DNA of 64,000 bases. It comes from Epithemia pelagica (taxonomy: Eukaryota > Bacillariophyta > Bacillariophyceae > Surirellales > Surirellaceae). The notes under the pieces are model-generated. The model was not told the DNA's origin. It searched no databases and saw only the letters and a program-made list of their open reading frames with translations. Position numbers and translations under genes: made by a program. Shown here one piece after another: positions 1-10,124 of the stretch (positions are counted from its first letter, which is position 1; the number at the start of each line of letters is the position of its first letter). The stretch is taken from the NCBI GenBank assembly GCA_946965045.2, contig OX337229.1, positions 2,666,001 through 2,730,000 on the forward strand, written 5' to 3'.

Positions 1-398
1 CGAAAGAAAACTTAGATAGCAGTAACACTTACTGTAGACTAGCTTGAGCTCTTGAGGTGATCAAGCTCGTGAGGTCGAGCCAGTAGAACGATGATGATAC
101 GATGGTAATGCAATGTGGACAATTTCTAAGATTGTGAGCATTAGACTAAAGTTATTTCGAACGACGGCTCTTGTGATTTTTCAAACTGGAACGCATCCAC
201 ATGTATAGTCCATGTAGCACATGAGATACACATAGACTAACCGACCAAAAGAAATTGCTAACACATAATGTGTGATTGCTAACACATAATGTGTGATCGA
301 CTGAGGTGCGATACACATTGTGTGTTGCACATAATGTGTCACACATACGGTGGTGCGTTCTAGCCGTTGACCGTTGTGCACATAGATTTCCATAACTC
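1..398 (-). repeat. 3' LTR of element 1
   Basis: Matches 7769-8166 at a constant offset of 7768 with about two mismatches. The match ends at base 398, next to a purine-rich tract on the minus strand (399-415). It contains a 21-bp tandem duplication (254-274 and 275-295) and further ACACATNNTGTG-like half palindromes up to about 335. These lie in the promoter-proximal (U3) part on the minus strand. One outer base may lie outside the window. Confidence 0.93.
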
Positions 399-413
399 TC
401 CCTCTCACAATGG
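399..413 (-). other. Polypurine tract of element 1
   Basis: Read on the minus strand, the sequence beside the 3' LTR is GTGAGAGGGAGAG running into the LTR start. This is the expected place and composition for the plus-strand primer. The exact LTR/PPT boundary is uncertain by a few bases. Confidence 0.6.
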
Positions 414-415
414 TG

Positions 416-3400
416 TCACCAACCTTGATTCTGCTTCCGATTCGCAATAAACTTTTCAGCGACCAAACCTTTCGTGAGATAGTCGGCACGTTGGTCATGA
501 GTGGAGATTTTCGAAACCTTGGCGAAACCATTATTGACATATTCCCAGAAGAAGTGTAACTTGCAGTTGAGCCACTTGGATCGATCAGTGAGGCGTTGAT
601 TGTTCGCGAGGAGGAAGGCCGAATTGTTGTCTTCGAAAACCTCTGCAAGAATCTGGGGTGTATCGGTGGTGAAAGGAAGGCAAGCGACCATGTCCTGGAG
701 AACTCGTTGAACCACGATCAATTGTCGCATGGCGGCAGACAAGGCGACGTACTCGGCATGGAACGTTGAGAGGGCTGTTTCGGTCTGGAGTTTGGACTTC
801 CACAAGAGCGGGCTACCACAGAAGAAGAGGATGTAGACTGTCCTCGACTTTGCACTTGTTGGGTTATCTTGGTCCTCTCTGCCGTGCAAACCGGCAAAGT
901 CCGCGTCGACATAACAATCAATCTTGTAGTTGTTGTTGGGTGTGAAGATTGTTCCACGGTTGACGGTGCCGGACAAGTACCGAACGATCATCTTCACAGC
1001 AGAGGCATGGGATTGTTTGGGTTGGGATCCAAAGCGCGCAACTTGGCTGACGGCGAAAGCGATGTCAGGCCGAGTATTCGTTGACAAGTACAAGAGCATT
1101 CCAATGACCGAAGGATAGGACCAAGCTTCTTTCATTGGAGGGCCAGTAGGATCGGACCCGAGTGCAGTCGTCGAGGCTGGTGTTTTGTTTGGGTTGCAGT
1201 TGTCCATTTGTGTTGCTTGGACAATCTTGCTGATTAAGCTGGGTTGTGTCATGGTGATGGTGTTTGCCTTCTTGTCGACCACAAATTTGATACCAAGGTA
1301 CTCCGCAAAGTCACCATCTTGGGTTAGCTCAAACCCTTTCTTGTTCAACCGAGCGACAAAGTCATCGATGTCCTTTTGCTTTGGAGCAGCGACGCCGCAG
1401 TCATCAACGTAGAGGAACACGATCATGTTTGCTTTAAGGAATAGGCAAATGTCATGATCACTCTGTTTGAAACCGTCTTCCAAAAGGGCGTCTCGTAGAT
1501 GCTCATACCATAGTCTGGGAGCCACCGACAGACCGTAGAGACTTTTCTTCAATTTGAGACAAGTTGGGAACGGCTTGGACGAACGGTATCCACGAGGTAG
1601 GTGGATCCATACAGGTTCCTTTAGCGTGGCTTGAACGAAAGCATTCAAAAAGTCAACACAAATGAGAATCCAATTCTGTGTGAGAGCAAAGATAAGGACA
1701 AGACGAATGGTGCTCCAAGAGACAACAGGAGCAAACGTCTCGAACTCTCCCTCTTGCAGATCGCCTCTTACACAATACCGCGCCTTGTGCTTCTTGATTT
1801 CACCTGTCGGACTCCGTTTGTACTTGAACACCCATGTACCGGGGAGTACTTTGGATGTAGCGTCTGTAAGCGGGACTTCAATCCACGTGCCCTTGAGTTC
1901 AAGTGCTCCAATCTCCTTTTGGGCGGCGGCTTTCCACTGAGGCAAGTCCGAATGAGTCAGAATGTCGTCAAAGGAGAAGATGTCGGGATCAGAAACCGCG
2001 GCCTTGCAAACCTCGAGGTTGAAGAGGTTGGACTGTTGGAGCAGAACATGGTGGAGGTAGTATGCGATGGTTGGTGTTGGTTCATCGGCATGGGCATCGG
2101 CATGGGTAGCAAGAGCATTGGCGTAGGATTGCTTGCTACTGTCCATGTCGTGGATGAGACGAGTGGGTGCACGTCGGTTGCGATTGGAACGTCGAACGGG
2201 GCTTGTTGAGACGGTTGTTGGTGTTGTAGTGGGAGCCGAGATGGGTTCAGACTTGGGAACGGAGGGAGTAGGGGGCGATTGTAGTTGTTGTGGTGGTGGA
2301 TTCTCCCTCTGTTGAGGGGATGGAGTGGTGGGAGGAGGAGAAGGAGGAACCACGACAGAAGACTCAACATCAGAAGCAACAACCAACGGAGTAGAGGGCT
2401 GGGATGGCGGAGCTCCCTCTAAGGGTGGGGTCGGGGTGGGAGGAGGGCCAGGAAGAGGTTGGGTTGGAGCGGTTGACTCCATGGAACGGAAAATCTGCTG
2501 TTGATGTTGTAGATTTGTGGTGGCGGCAGCAGTATCAACGGTGGTTGGTGCTTCGTGGTTGCCACCAGTGTCGTCGTCATCGTCTGGAAGGAACTGGAAT
2601 GTACTATCACCAAATAGACGAGACCATTCGGGCGATTGAAAGTCAGGCAAATTGGTGGGATCCGTCGCAATGGTTTCGAACCAGTCGTCGAAAACGACGT
2701 GAAATTGTGGCGTGATGGCGCCAGTACTTGGATTCAGAACGAGTGGGACGGAGCTGGCGTGGTTTGGGCTTAGGCCCATAAACATACAGCGATGGGAACG
2801 AGGTTTCCATCTAGGAAGTTTTCGGCCGTCGGAAATCTTCTTGTCCAGAACGTAGACTGGGCAGCCCCATACGTGCAAGTCATGAAACCGGTTGTGCTCG
2901 AATCGTGTTCGAGTGAAAATGTCGTTAGGGCTGAGACCTGTTGTTGGATTTGGGACATGGTTGAAAAGATAGGCGGCATGTCGGACGGCCATCGGCCACA
3001 ACGAAGAATCGGCAAGGTCCGGCCAGTGGATTGCAGAATGAAGCATCATTGTTCGAGCGATGCTCATTATGGACTGGATGGCTCGCTCAGCGACACCATT
3101 GTGGTGGTGTGCTCCCACACCAGCAAATTGTTGTATTTGCCGAAATTGTTGAAGGTGGCTCGTGTATTCCTTCGATGTGAAGGCAGAGCCATTGTCGGAT
3201 AGGTATTGTTGTGGTACCACACCGACGTCACGACACTTCAATTCGAACGATTCCTTGGCTTTGAGCGTTTCATGTGTGCTCAAATGGGTTTGGAAGATGC
3301 AATCCACATGTCCGCTTGCCATATCGACGAAGATGGCTCCTCCACAGTACATGCGGTCGTCTTTTGTTTTGCCTTTTGACTCAAACAGCCGTCCTTTGGT

Positions 3401-3517
3401 CGAACAAACAAAGTGATCGACGGCAATGCATTGTCCTGGTAGGAGGTGGTCTCGTTTCAAGGCGCCATCTCTAGCTTACTCGACCTTTGTAGTTCGTCCT
3501 GGTGCTGATCGTTGGCG
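416..3517 (-). CDS. Element 1 Pol, distal part: integrase core, reverse transcriptase, RNase H
   Basis: This is the continuation of the Gag-Pol frame after an in-frame TAA at 3518-3520. A second in-frame TAA lies at 3476-3478, and the long open part (about 1014 aa) begins at 3460 without an ATG. It holds the integrase core (acidic residues in AVDHF, SDNGSAF and GVAERAIQ), a Pro/Thr-rich linker, the RT domain with the FLYVDD active site, and RNase H (YVDADFAG, DNNSAF). It ends at a TGA at 416-418 directly before the polypurine tract. All key enzyme motifs are present, so only the two nonsense codons prevent a continuous polyprotein. The two stops sit between the HHCC zinc motif and the integrase core, an unlikely place for a programmed boundary. 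Confidence 0.9.
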
Positions 3518-6500
3518 TTATTTGCCAAACTGGCAGGCAGCACACATTGGAGGATGGGTCAATCGACTTGCCTGGGCATGGAGTTTTCGTTGTGCCTCCG
3601 AGGTGGCAAGGACGCCCGTGTGCATGAGGAATTGCACTGCCTTGAAGTTGATATGGCCGAATCGTATGTGCCATTTCATCAATTCTCGTTGGACTGGGTT
3701 TAGGTTGATGTTGTTGTTGTGTACCGTAGTGATGGTGTTGGCCAAAGTCGCAGTGGCTGCCTTGAGTCCTTGAGTGTCGTAACCGTAGGAAGTTGGTAGG
3801 TTGTTGACGGGGTTGAGGAGGACATCAATCGAACGGCGAAACTTGTCTTTCTTGACACCGCTGAGAGTCAAACCACGTGGATTGATGGAGATGGTCTCTC
3901 CTTGGTAGGTTTGAAGGAGACTGGAAGTGCTGAGAAGGCGGATCTTGGCCTCTGGGATGTATAAAGCAGGCACTTTCAGCGCTCTGAGCATTCCTGATGT
4001 ATCCAAAACATGCCACAGGACGGTTCCTCGTCCTTTCACTTCAACATCACTTGCAATACCGTTGACTTTGAGTTGTTCCACTGTTTCTGGAGAGGTATCC
4101 AAGGTACCATGGAAGTCGTCCTCACAGAAACTCATCGAGACACTGGCACCCGAATCCCAAACGATAGGGTAGCACGCTCCGTCGGGCATGGCCGCTCGTA
4201 GTTGTGTAGGAGACTGAAGGCTGGCTTTGAGTAGGGCGTCAGCATCAGCCTGAGAAAACATGAAGGCAGCAGCAGTTGGTGGATATTTCGGGTGCTTTGA
4301 TGGACGGAGAGGTGAACCAAACGGAGGTTTGGCGACGTTTTTGGGGACGTTGAAATCAAAGCGACGGTTTGGTGGAACGTTGTGTGGCCAACCAACAGGA
4401 CGAGGTGGAGATTGTCGTTGACTTGTAGGACGAAAACCACGGCGTCGTTGTTGGTGAATGAATTGGCGACGGTGTCGTTGGCGACGGATGTGATCACCAC
4501 GGAGTTGGCGTCGACGTTTTGTTGTGTCAGGAACGCAAGTGTTGGTGTTGTTGATGGTTGCTTCTCCCTCTAACAAAGCGTTGGCGACACGACTCAACCA
4601 AGAGCAACATCGGCGAAGGAGTTGAACCACACGGCGACGAGAGACCACGACGAAAAGACAATCGGCAATCAACTGGCGTATCGGATTGACCAGGTGCGAC
4701 AACATCGGCGGGGGAGTGTTGTCCAGGTGGGCTTGGTGACAGCGAAGACGGAGGGGGTAGGCACGGGATCGGCGATGATGTGTGGCGCCACCGGGGGCAA
4801 CGGAGGTGACTTGGGAACCACGTCGAGATGGCGACGGTGGCGGAGCGGCATCGGCGAAGGCACAAATCTGACGACCAAGAGGAGACGTGAAGTCTTGAAT
4901 ATGAACAAACTCCAACTTGTGGCACAAAGCAAGGACAATGCCAGTGCATCCGATCCAAAGACAAAGACCAGGAAAGATGGTAATGAAGGTCCACAAGGTA
5001 GCGCTTGGAAGGGTGAAGATCCAAAGGACAAACCAAAGAATGAGAAACACAACAAGAGTATCCAAAATCGTGACAGACGACGGACGAGAAGATATCGAGT
5101 TGACACGACCACTGTGGAGTGAAGAGTGGCCACGGGTTGTGCGACTGGAAAAATTCGGAGAAGCCGAAGAAGGCAGACGGTTCGAAATCTTTGGTGTGCA
5201 ACGTGCTGGTGACGGAGGACGAAAGATCTTGGGACTGTCAACTGGAGAACAAGTGTCACAGCAAAGAGTGTCAAAACGAGGTCGTGTCGAATGGCGCGAC
5301 GCTGGAGTCCTGTGGTGAGACGGAGACGGATGGTTCTTTCTTTTGGAACTAACAAACGGGTTCTTGGAGGGCGGCGACTTGGTGGAACGTGGAGATTTGT
5401 GCTTTGGAGACTTGTTTTTCTTGGTTTTCTTGGTGGAGCGATGAACGAATGGACTAGGAGGCATGACACGACGAGGACGTTTCTTGTGAGTGGAGGTGGA
5501 TACGGCTTGAGGGCTGGGAGTGACTGCGACGGCAAGGTTGTGGGCTTCGGGAAGAGAGTGAGGAAATTCCTCAGACGGGTAGATCAAGTCTTCTGGAGGA
5601 GTGTCGTCGGAGTCGTTGAGGACTGTAACGACGCGAACCGGTGGATCCTTGAGGGCAGGAGGCTTGGAATCCATCGCGTCGTCTGCCAGAGCAGACGGTT
5701 TGGTTTCCTTGTTGTCAACAGAAAGGGTCAAAAGGGCGAACGAGTTGCTGACAGGGACAGGGGAGCAGGCAGTCGTCGGTTTCTTGGTGGAGCCATTGAC
5801 GACTGGAGTCCAATCCTCCAAATTCAAGCTTCGGACATTACAATCAACCATCCAGGCAGACGGGTCCAAGGGGAGCGGTCGTGCCTGGGAGACGGACCCA
5901 GTGTTGGCTTGGTGGGTTTCGTTGGTGGAACCACGGTGTTGGGACGTGGAATGCGTCGTGTTCCAGCATGGTGGAGTGCATTTGGCACACCAGTGGAAGG
6001 TGCGACCATTGTACTCCTTGGTTTCAGGAGTGCCTGGCGGAGGAGGGACGGTACGCCACGGGGCCAATTTGCGTGTGCGGGAGGAGCGATTGGGGAATCC
6101 TCTCCCTCCACCACCACGACCAGAGCGTCCTTGGTGGTGTCCACGAGAATTGCGACGTCCGCGACCACCACGACCACCACGACCACTACGACCACCACGA
6201 CCACCACCACGAGGGGGACGAGAACCGGAGTGACGGCCAGAAGCAGAGTCTTGCTTGTGGGGGCAGTCGGCTGCCCAATGGTCGGGGGCACCGCAGATGT
6301 AACAACCGCCAGACTTCTTGGACTTGGTGGACGACGAGGAGAAATGTTGAACAAGAGCGTTCAACTCAGTCGTAGAGTAGTAGCCGGCGGGGGGAAGTTT
6401 GGAGTCCTTGTTGTTACGAGCAGGTGGCCAATCGCCATCGCCCAAAGCCTCACGATACTTGTCTTCAGCGAGTTGGCAGATCTGGCGAAAGCCAAGGCCA

Positions 6501-7366
6501 AGGTTGTTCAGGTAATCATTCGCAGCCGTCTTGTCGGTCATGAAGCGTTCTTGTTTCAAGGCCTTGTTCAGTTCGGATTGAACCTTCATCAACTCAAAGC
6601 GATACTCATTATTCCCATCGGCCATGAGGAATTGCTTGAGAATCGTGGCATTCAACTGGTGGTTGAAGAGGCCGGCGGTGTGCAACGTAGTGGCGCGGCT
6701 GGAAATGGCGAGAGCCATTTCAGCAATGTTCTGACCGGCATATTGCTTCGGGTGTTGGGACTTGATCTCGGCTTCTATACGAGCGAATTTTCCCATGGAG
6801 TCACTCTGGATGATCTGAATGAGCATCATCCAGAGGAGGGGAAAGTTCGGTTCATCGGGCATGCGTTCTTCCATTTCGAGACGAAGCTTCGGAGTCAAGC
6901 TATCCAACAATGTGAGACGAGCGCCGCGATCGTTGGACTTGTCGTACTGATCGTATTCCTTGAGTTGAGGTTCGATCGAAGTCTTGACGGCGTCCACAGT
7001 GAACCTGGTGTGGTGGGTCAGGGCGCAAACCATGCTACCGTCGGACGGGTCGGGTAGGTACATGATGGAATCCATCCCATGAGTCTGAAAATGATCCAAC
7101 AAATTCCTTGAAAAGAGCTGGAGGTTGTCGGTCTTGTCAAACTTGGTGTCAAATCCCGTGCACCGAGTAGTAAAACCCTTGTCATCATAAGAGGGTCGCT
7201 GCTGGGATGGTTGCTGGTATCCATCAGGGGTGACAAGGCCATCTTCCCATTTGTCCTTGGGTTTGCCACCGGTCCAAGCGGAGAAGAGATCATGCTTGAC
7301 TTGGATAAGGCCACCCATCTTCGGAGGGGTAGGTTTGAACGGAGTGTAGTCTCGGGATTCCGTCAT
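3518..7366 (-). CDS. Element 1 Gag-protease-integrase zinc region
   Basis: An open frame of 1282 codons starting with ATG at 7366. Residues 1-340 are the Gag capsid-like part. A CCHC zinc knuckle lies at 355-368 (C355, C358, H363, C368), followed by an RGG/Gly-Arg-rich tract (about 385-425) encoded by a CCA-type trinucleotide repeat. A second Cys/His cluster lies at 458-472. A long basic Pro/Ser-rich region follows. Residues 766-815 form two strongly hydrophobic segments, which is not usual for Gag-Pol. The protease active site is D1071-S-G (IVWDSGAS). The integrase HHCC zinc motif (H1233, H1238, C1275, C1278) ends the frame at TAA 3518-3520. The frame continues in phase beyond the stop. Long plus-strand reading frames over this region are shadows of stop-poor sequence. 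Confidence 0.92.
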   Translation of the reverse strand: MTESRDYTPFKPTPPKMGGLIQVKHDLFSAWTGGKPKDKWEDGLVTPDGYQQPSQQRPSYDDKGFTTRCTGFDTKFDKTDNLQLFSRNLLDHFQTHGMDSIMYLPDPSDGSMVCALTHHTRFTVDAVKTSIEPQLKEYDQYDKSNDRGARLTLLDSLTPKLRLEMEERMPDEPNFPLLWMMLIQIIQSDSMGKFARIEAEIKSQHPKQYAGQNIAEMALAISSRATTLHTAGLFNHQLNATILKQFLMADGNNEYRFELMKVQSELNKALKQERFMTDKTAANDYLNNLGLGFRQICQLAEDKYREALGDGDWPPARNNKDSKLPPAGYYSTTELNALVQHFSSSSTKSKKSGGCYICGAPDHWAADCPHKQDSASGRHSGSRPPRGGGRGGRSGRGGRGGRGRRNSRGHHQGRSGRGGGGRGFPNRSSRTRKLAPWRTVPPPPGTPETKEYNGRTFHWCAKCTPPCWNTTHSTSQHRGSTNETHQANTGSVSQARPLPLDPSAWMVDCNVRSLNLEDWTPVVNGSTKKPTTACSPVPVSNSFALLTLSVDNKETKPSALADDAMDSKPPALKDPPVRVVTVLNDSDDTPPEDLIYPSEEFPHSLPEAHNLAVAVTPSPQAVSTSTHKKRPRRVMPPSPFVHRSTKKTKKNKSPKHKSPRSTKSPPSKNPFVSSKRKNHPSPSHHRTPASRHSTRPRFDTLCCDTCSPVDSPKIFRPPSPARCTPKISNRLPSSASPNFSSRTTRGHSSLHSGRVNSISSRPSSVTILDTLVVFLILWFVLWIFTLPSATLWTFITIFPGLCLWIGCTGIVLALCHKLEFVHIQDFTSPLGRQICAFADAAPPPSPSRRGSQVTSVAPGGATHHRRSRAYPLRLRCHQAHLDNTPPPMLSHLVNPIRQLIADCLFVVVSRRRVVQLLRRCCSWLSRVANALLEGEATINNTNTCVPDTTKRRRQLRGDHIRRQRHRRQFIHQQRRRGFRPTSQRQSPPRPVGWPHNVPPNRRFDFNVPKNVAKPPFGSPLRPSKHPKYPPTAAAFMFSQADADALLKASLQSPTQLRAAMPDGACYPIVWDSGASVSMSFCEDDFHGTLDTSPETVEQLKVNGIASDVEVKGRGTVLWHVLDTSGMLRALKVPALYIPEAKIRLLSTSSLLQTYQGETISINPRGLTLSGVKKDKFRRSIDVLLNPVNNLPTSYGYDTQGLKAATATLANTITTVHNNNINLNPVQRELMKWHIRFGHINFKAVQFLMHTGVLATSEAQRKLHAQASRLTHPPMCAACQFGK

Positions 7367-7374
7367 GGTTGGAG

Positions 7375-7640
7375 GCTCGGTTGGATGCTCAGTTGGGTCA
7401 GTGGGGTCTCGGTTGGAGTCTTGAGGGCCAGAGGGTGGAGCACCAGTTGGAGGCAGAGTGGTATCGACAGTTGGACGAGTTGGACGGGGGTTTCGGTCAG
7501 TTGGACGGTTTAGATCGGTTGGACTTGGATTGGAGGAGTCGGTGGGATCTTGGTTTGCGCTAGTGTCGGTCGGACCTTGGTTTGGAGCTGGACGATCGGT
7601 TGGACCTTGGTTGGGGTCGGTAGGATCTTGTTGTTCTCCC
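7375..7640 (-). repeat. Degenerate short repeats in element 1 leader
   Basis: The untranslated leader between the primer-binding site and the Gag ATG is dominated by imperfect copies of TTGGAC/CGGTTGGAC and CGGACCTTGGTTT (plus-strand reading). There is no long open frame. The role is unknown; packaging or dimerisation signals lie in this part of LTR retroelements. Confidence 0.55.
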
Positions 7641-7751
7641 CACAGATCGAGAAAGCTAAACGAGCTTCCAGTGCTTGTGGGTGAGATGTCTTCGATGGTG
7701 GAAACGTTTCACTCGAGGATGCAGAGTTGCGTCGGCTTGGCTAGGCACTAT

Positions 7752-7767
7752 CTTGGGCTCAGAACCA
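7752..7767 (-). other. Primer-binding site of element 1
   Basis: Directly inside the 5' LTR the minus strand reads TGGTTCTGAGCCCAAG. It begins with TGG as expected for the complement of a tRNA CCA end. It resembles, but is not identical to, the initiator-Met type used by many copia elements. Confidence 0.55.
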
Positions 7768-7768
7768 G

Positions 7769-8166
7769 CGAAAGAAAACTTAGATAGCAGTAACACTTAC
7801 TGTAGACTAGCTTGAGCTCTTGAGGTGATCAAGCTCGTGAGGTCAAGCCAGTAGAACGATGATGATACGATGGTAATGCAATGTGGACAATTTCTAAGAT
7901 TGTGAGCATTAGACTAAAGTTATTTCGAACGACGGCTCTTGTGATTTTTCAAACTGGAACGCATCCACATGTATAGTCCATGTAGCACATGAGATACACA
8001 TAGACTAACCGACCAAAAGAAATTGCTAACACATAATGTGTGATTGCTAACACATAATGTGTGATCGACTGAGGTGCGATACACATTGTGTGTTGCACAT
8101 AATGTGTCACACATACGGTGGTGCGTTCTAGCCATTGACCGTTGTGCACATAGATTTCCATAACTC
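7769..8166 (-). repeat. 5' LTR of element 1
   Basis: Copy of 1-398 with the same internal 21-bp tandem duplication (8022-8063). It drives transcription leftward. The host flank begins at 8167 with two near-identical 13-bp blocks containing CCAGGATCTCAT. Confidence 0.93.
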
Positions 8167-9304
8167 CCAGGATCTCATTCCAGGATCTCATGATTCGACA
8201 ATCAATCGCAGTCTTTTGATACCTCACTTCAAGAACAATACACTTTCTGCTTGCGGCAGAACAAAGCACACAGCCATTCATGGCATTAATCTTCCATACT
8301 CAACCCACAAAAGGGCCACACTTGTGAAAGGAGACAAAGAGTCCCCTGTCGTCGACAGCCATATTCTTACTGTCCGAATTCGCACCTCCTCATTGGTGCC
8401 TCTATTGCGCTTCACCGCGCTTTCATAGCGTGCGACTTCCTTTGTCAGCACCAAGCTTTCTTTCATATGGGTGCGTCTTCCTTTGTCAGCACCAAACTTC
8501 CTTTGTGACTTCTTCTCGCTTACGGAACCAATCCATCATCTCATTCATCGTGACTTTCCGGTGTTCCATTCATTCAGCGATTGAGCATGCACAGCTGCAT
8601 TATCGTCCCGCGTCACATAAGTGATATTTTATTATCGCTGGGCCGCATGGCAGGCTTCTCCTTTCAACGGCAAGGATTGACGCGTCCGTCATTGCCCAGG
8701 GGTATGCGCATCGCTGACCATACCCCTTCACTAGTCCGGTCTGGCTCCGTTGCAAGTCAGATATTCAACGAGACTAGTGGAACAACTTCATAGTTGACCA
8801 TGTGGGCGGATCATAAGGACATACTTAGTCCGATCCAGATATTTCCACTACCTTCCCAGGCCATTGTGCAATCATAGCTCATCATCATCTTCATCTCAGC
8901 CCAGAGTCTTGGGTCTGATAAACCAAGAAACGACCTCGGTGCTGGATGAAATATCGTCCAAAACAAAGAAGTGGCTACTTTATCTACCAACGATACGAGC
9001 GACTGGCGAGCGGCTAGGGCTCGCCGATTGCTAGCTAGATCGCACAAATTCCGGCCACTATCATAGCCATATTTTGATTCCCCTTGTTTCCCATGTCTTT
9101 TTTGTCGCGTGATTGAACCCTGCACAACCTCAAGAGAGAACCCAGAACCCAGTGGACGTGGACTGTGGTCGGTCTTACACAACATCGCTTGATAGGGAAG
9201 GCAAACACAGTTCTGGTTCATTTCGCTTGTGTTTGAACAAGACACAATAAAAGGGAAGGATCTATAATCATCAACAGAGCTAAATCACAACGAAAACATA
9301 GAAA
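8167..9304. other. Intergenic region
   Basis: No supported gene. It contains a short tandem block (CCAGGATCTCAT twice, 8167-8191) at the LTR junction and a direct repeat around CTTCCTTTGTCAGCACCAA (about 8438-8457 and 8480-8498). Open frames here are short and have no recognisable content. The last 100 bp are probably the promoter and 5' leader of the next gene. Confidence 0.6.
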
Positions 9305-10124
9305 ATGGTGAGTGGAAGAAATTGGTGCAAGATCATCGTCCGAGTGTTTTGTCTAATCTCATTCATTTCTGTGTCGCCTTACCTGCTTTCTATTAAAGGG
9401 AATCAACAACCATGCAAAACCTGGTCTTGGAACAATGCATGCCATGGGTGGACCAAACAGAGCCACTCATGATGGCAGCGAAGATGAAGTATACAAGGCA
9501 AATGTGAAAACAAGTTTGGACCGACAAAACACACAAGCCTTCGTCCCAGGTGCCGCGGATACACGAGTATCCATCCACGGAATGAAACGAGTTCGATTTG
9601 TAGATGAATCAAGGAATGAATATTTCCAGTTGCCACAAATCAATGACACAGAGCTCACCGAACGATGGTATAGCAAGAGAGAGTTTTCCATGTTTGCTTC
9701 CAACGCACTGTTGGTGGGAAAGACTATGCTTGTTCACAACGAGAGAATATACAACATGTGGGAATTTGTGGTTGACTTTTGCCGAGATCCCGATACTTTG
9801 TTCGAGGATGAGGGTGATGACGAAGCATTATTAATCCAACAAACGCTGATGCAACACTATTCGGAGATGGACACATATGGGCTGGAGAGCTCATTTCTCC
9901 ATCTGGCGCTACCTTCCTCGTGGCCAGGCAAGCAACAAACACGGAGAAAAATCCTTGGAACATTCCATAGGTTTGACCAAGTAATGGGAAAGACAGCTTC
10001 CCGGACTGCGCTGGAAGAATTCTTCCGAAAAAGCAGTTGCCATTTGAGTCAACCAGGCAGAATATTTTCAAGGATAATTGCTCTATCGTTGGAGCAATGT
10101 GTTGCTATGGAAAACAACAAGTAA
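9305..10124 (+). CDS. Unknown protein; intron immediately after the start codon
   Basis: Exon 1 contains only the ATG (9305-9307), followed by a consensus donor GTGAGT at 9308. The acceptor AG at 9397-9398 follows a pyrimidine-rich stretch. Exon 2 (9399-10124) continues in frame for 241 codons, giving 242 aa. The 91-bp intron size fits others in the window. The protein is not recognised. It has a VRFVDES...ELTERWYS...FSMF stretch (about residues 60-90) of a kind seen in many uncharacterised diatom proteins, and no signal peptide or membrane segment. If the intron is retained the first usable ATG would be at 9435. The splice model is inferred from sequence signals only. Confidence 0.7.

Larger units (their letters stand above)
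1..8166 (-). mobile_element. Ty1/copia LTR retrotransposon, element 1 (near complete)
   Basis: A complete copia-type element in reverse orientation. It has direct LTRs (1-398 and 7769-8166), a primer-binding-like sequence next to the right LTR, a purine-rich tract next to the left LTR, and a Gag-protease-integrase-RT-RNase H reading frame between them. Integrase precedes reverse transcriptase, which is the copia order. The LTRs differ at about two positions (g/a at base 87 versus 7855, and g/a in the stretch near 366 versus 8134), so the insertion is recent. The window starts inside or at the outer edge of the left LTR, so the target-site duplication cannot be checked. The frame carries two in-frame TAA codons, so this copy is probably defective. 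Confidence 0.93.

Noticed and set aside
3476-3520. Reassignment of TAA/TAG to glutamine
   Set aside because: Several genes here end in TAA or TAG at the expected C-terminus (P450, unknown 9305 gene, EEP nuclease, PhoX), so the standard code is used.
4920-5071. Envelope gene in element 1
   Set aside because: The hydrophobic hairpin lies between nucleocapsid and protease, not after RNase H, and has no signal peptide or cleavage-site context. It is reported only as an odd membrane-like insert.
5291-7057. Long plus-strand open frame (588 codons) opposite gag
   Set aside because: Shadow of the real minus-strand gag-pol frame: low-complexity, stop-poor sequence, no domain, extreme Arg/Gly/Thr composition.
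8811-9245. 144-codon minus-strand frame upstream of the 9305 gene
   Set aside because: No start context, no recognisable domain, and it overlaps the likely promoter and leader of the plus-strand gene.
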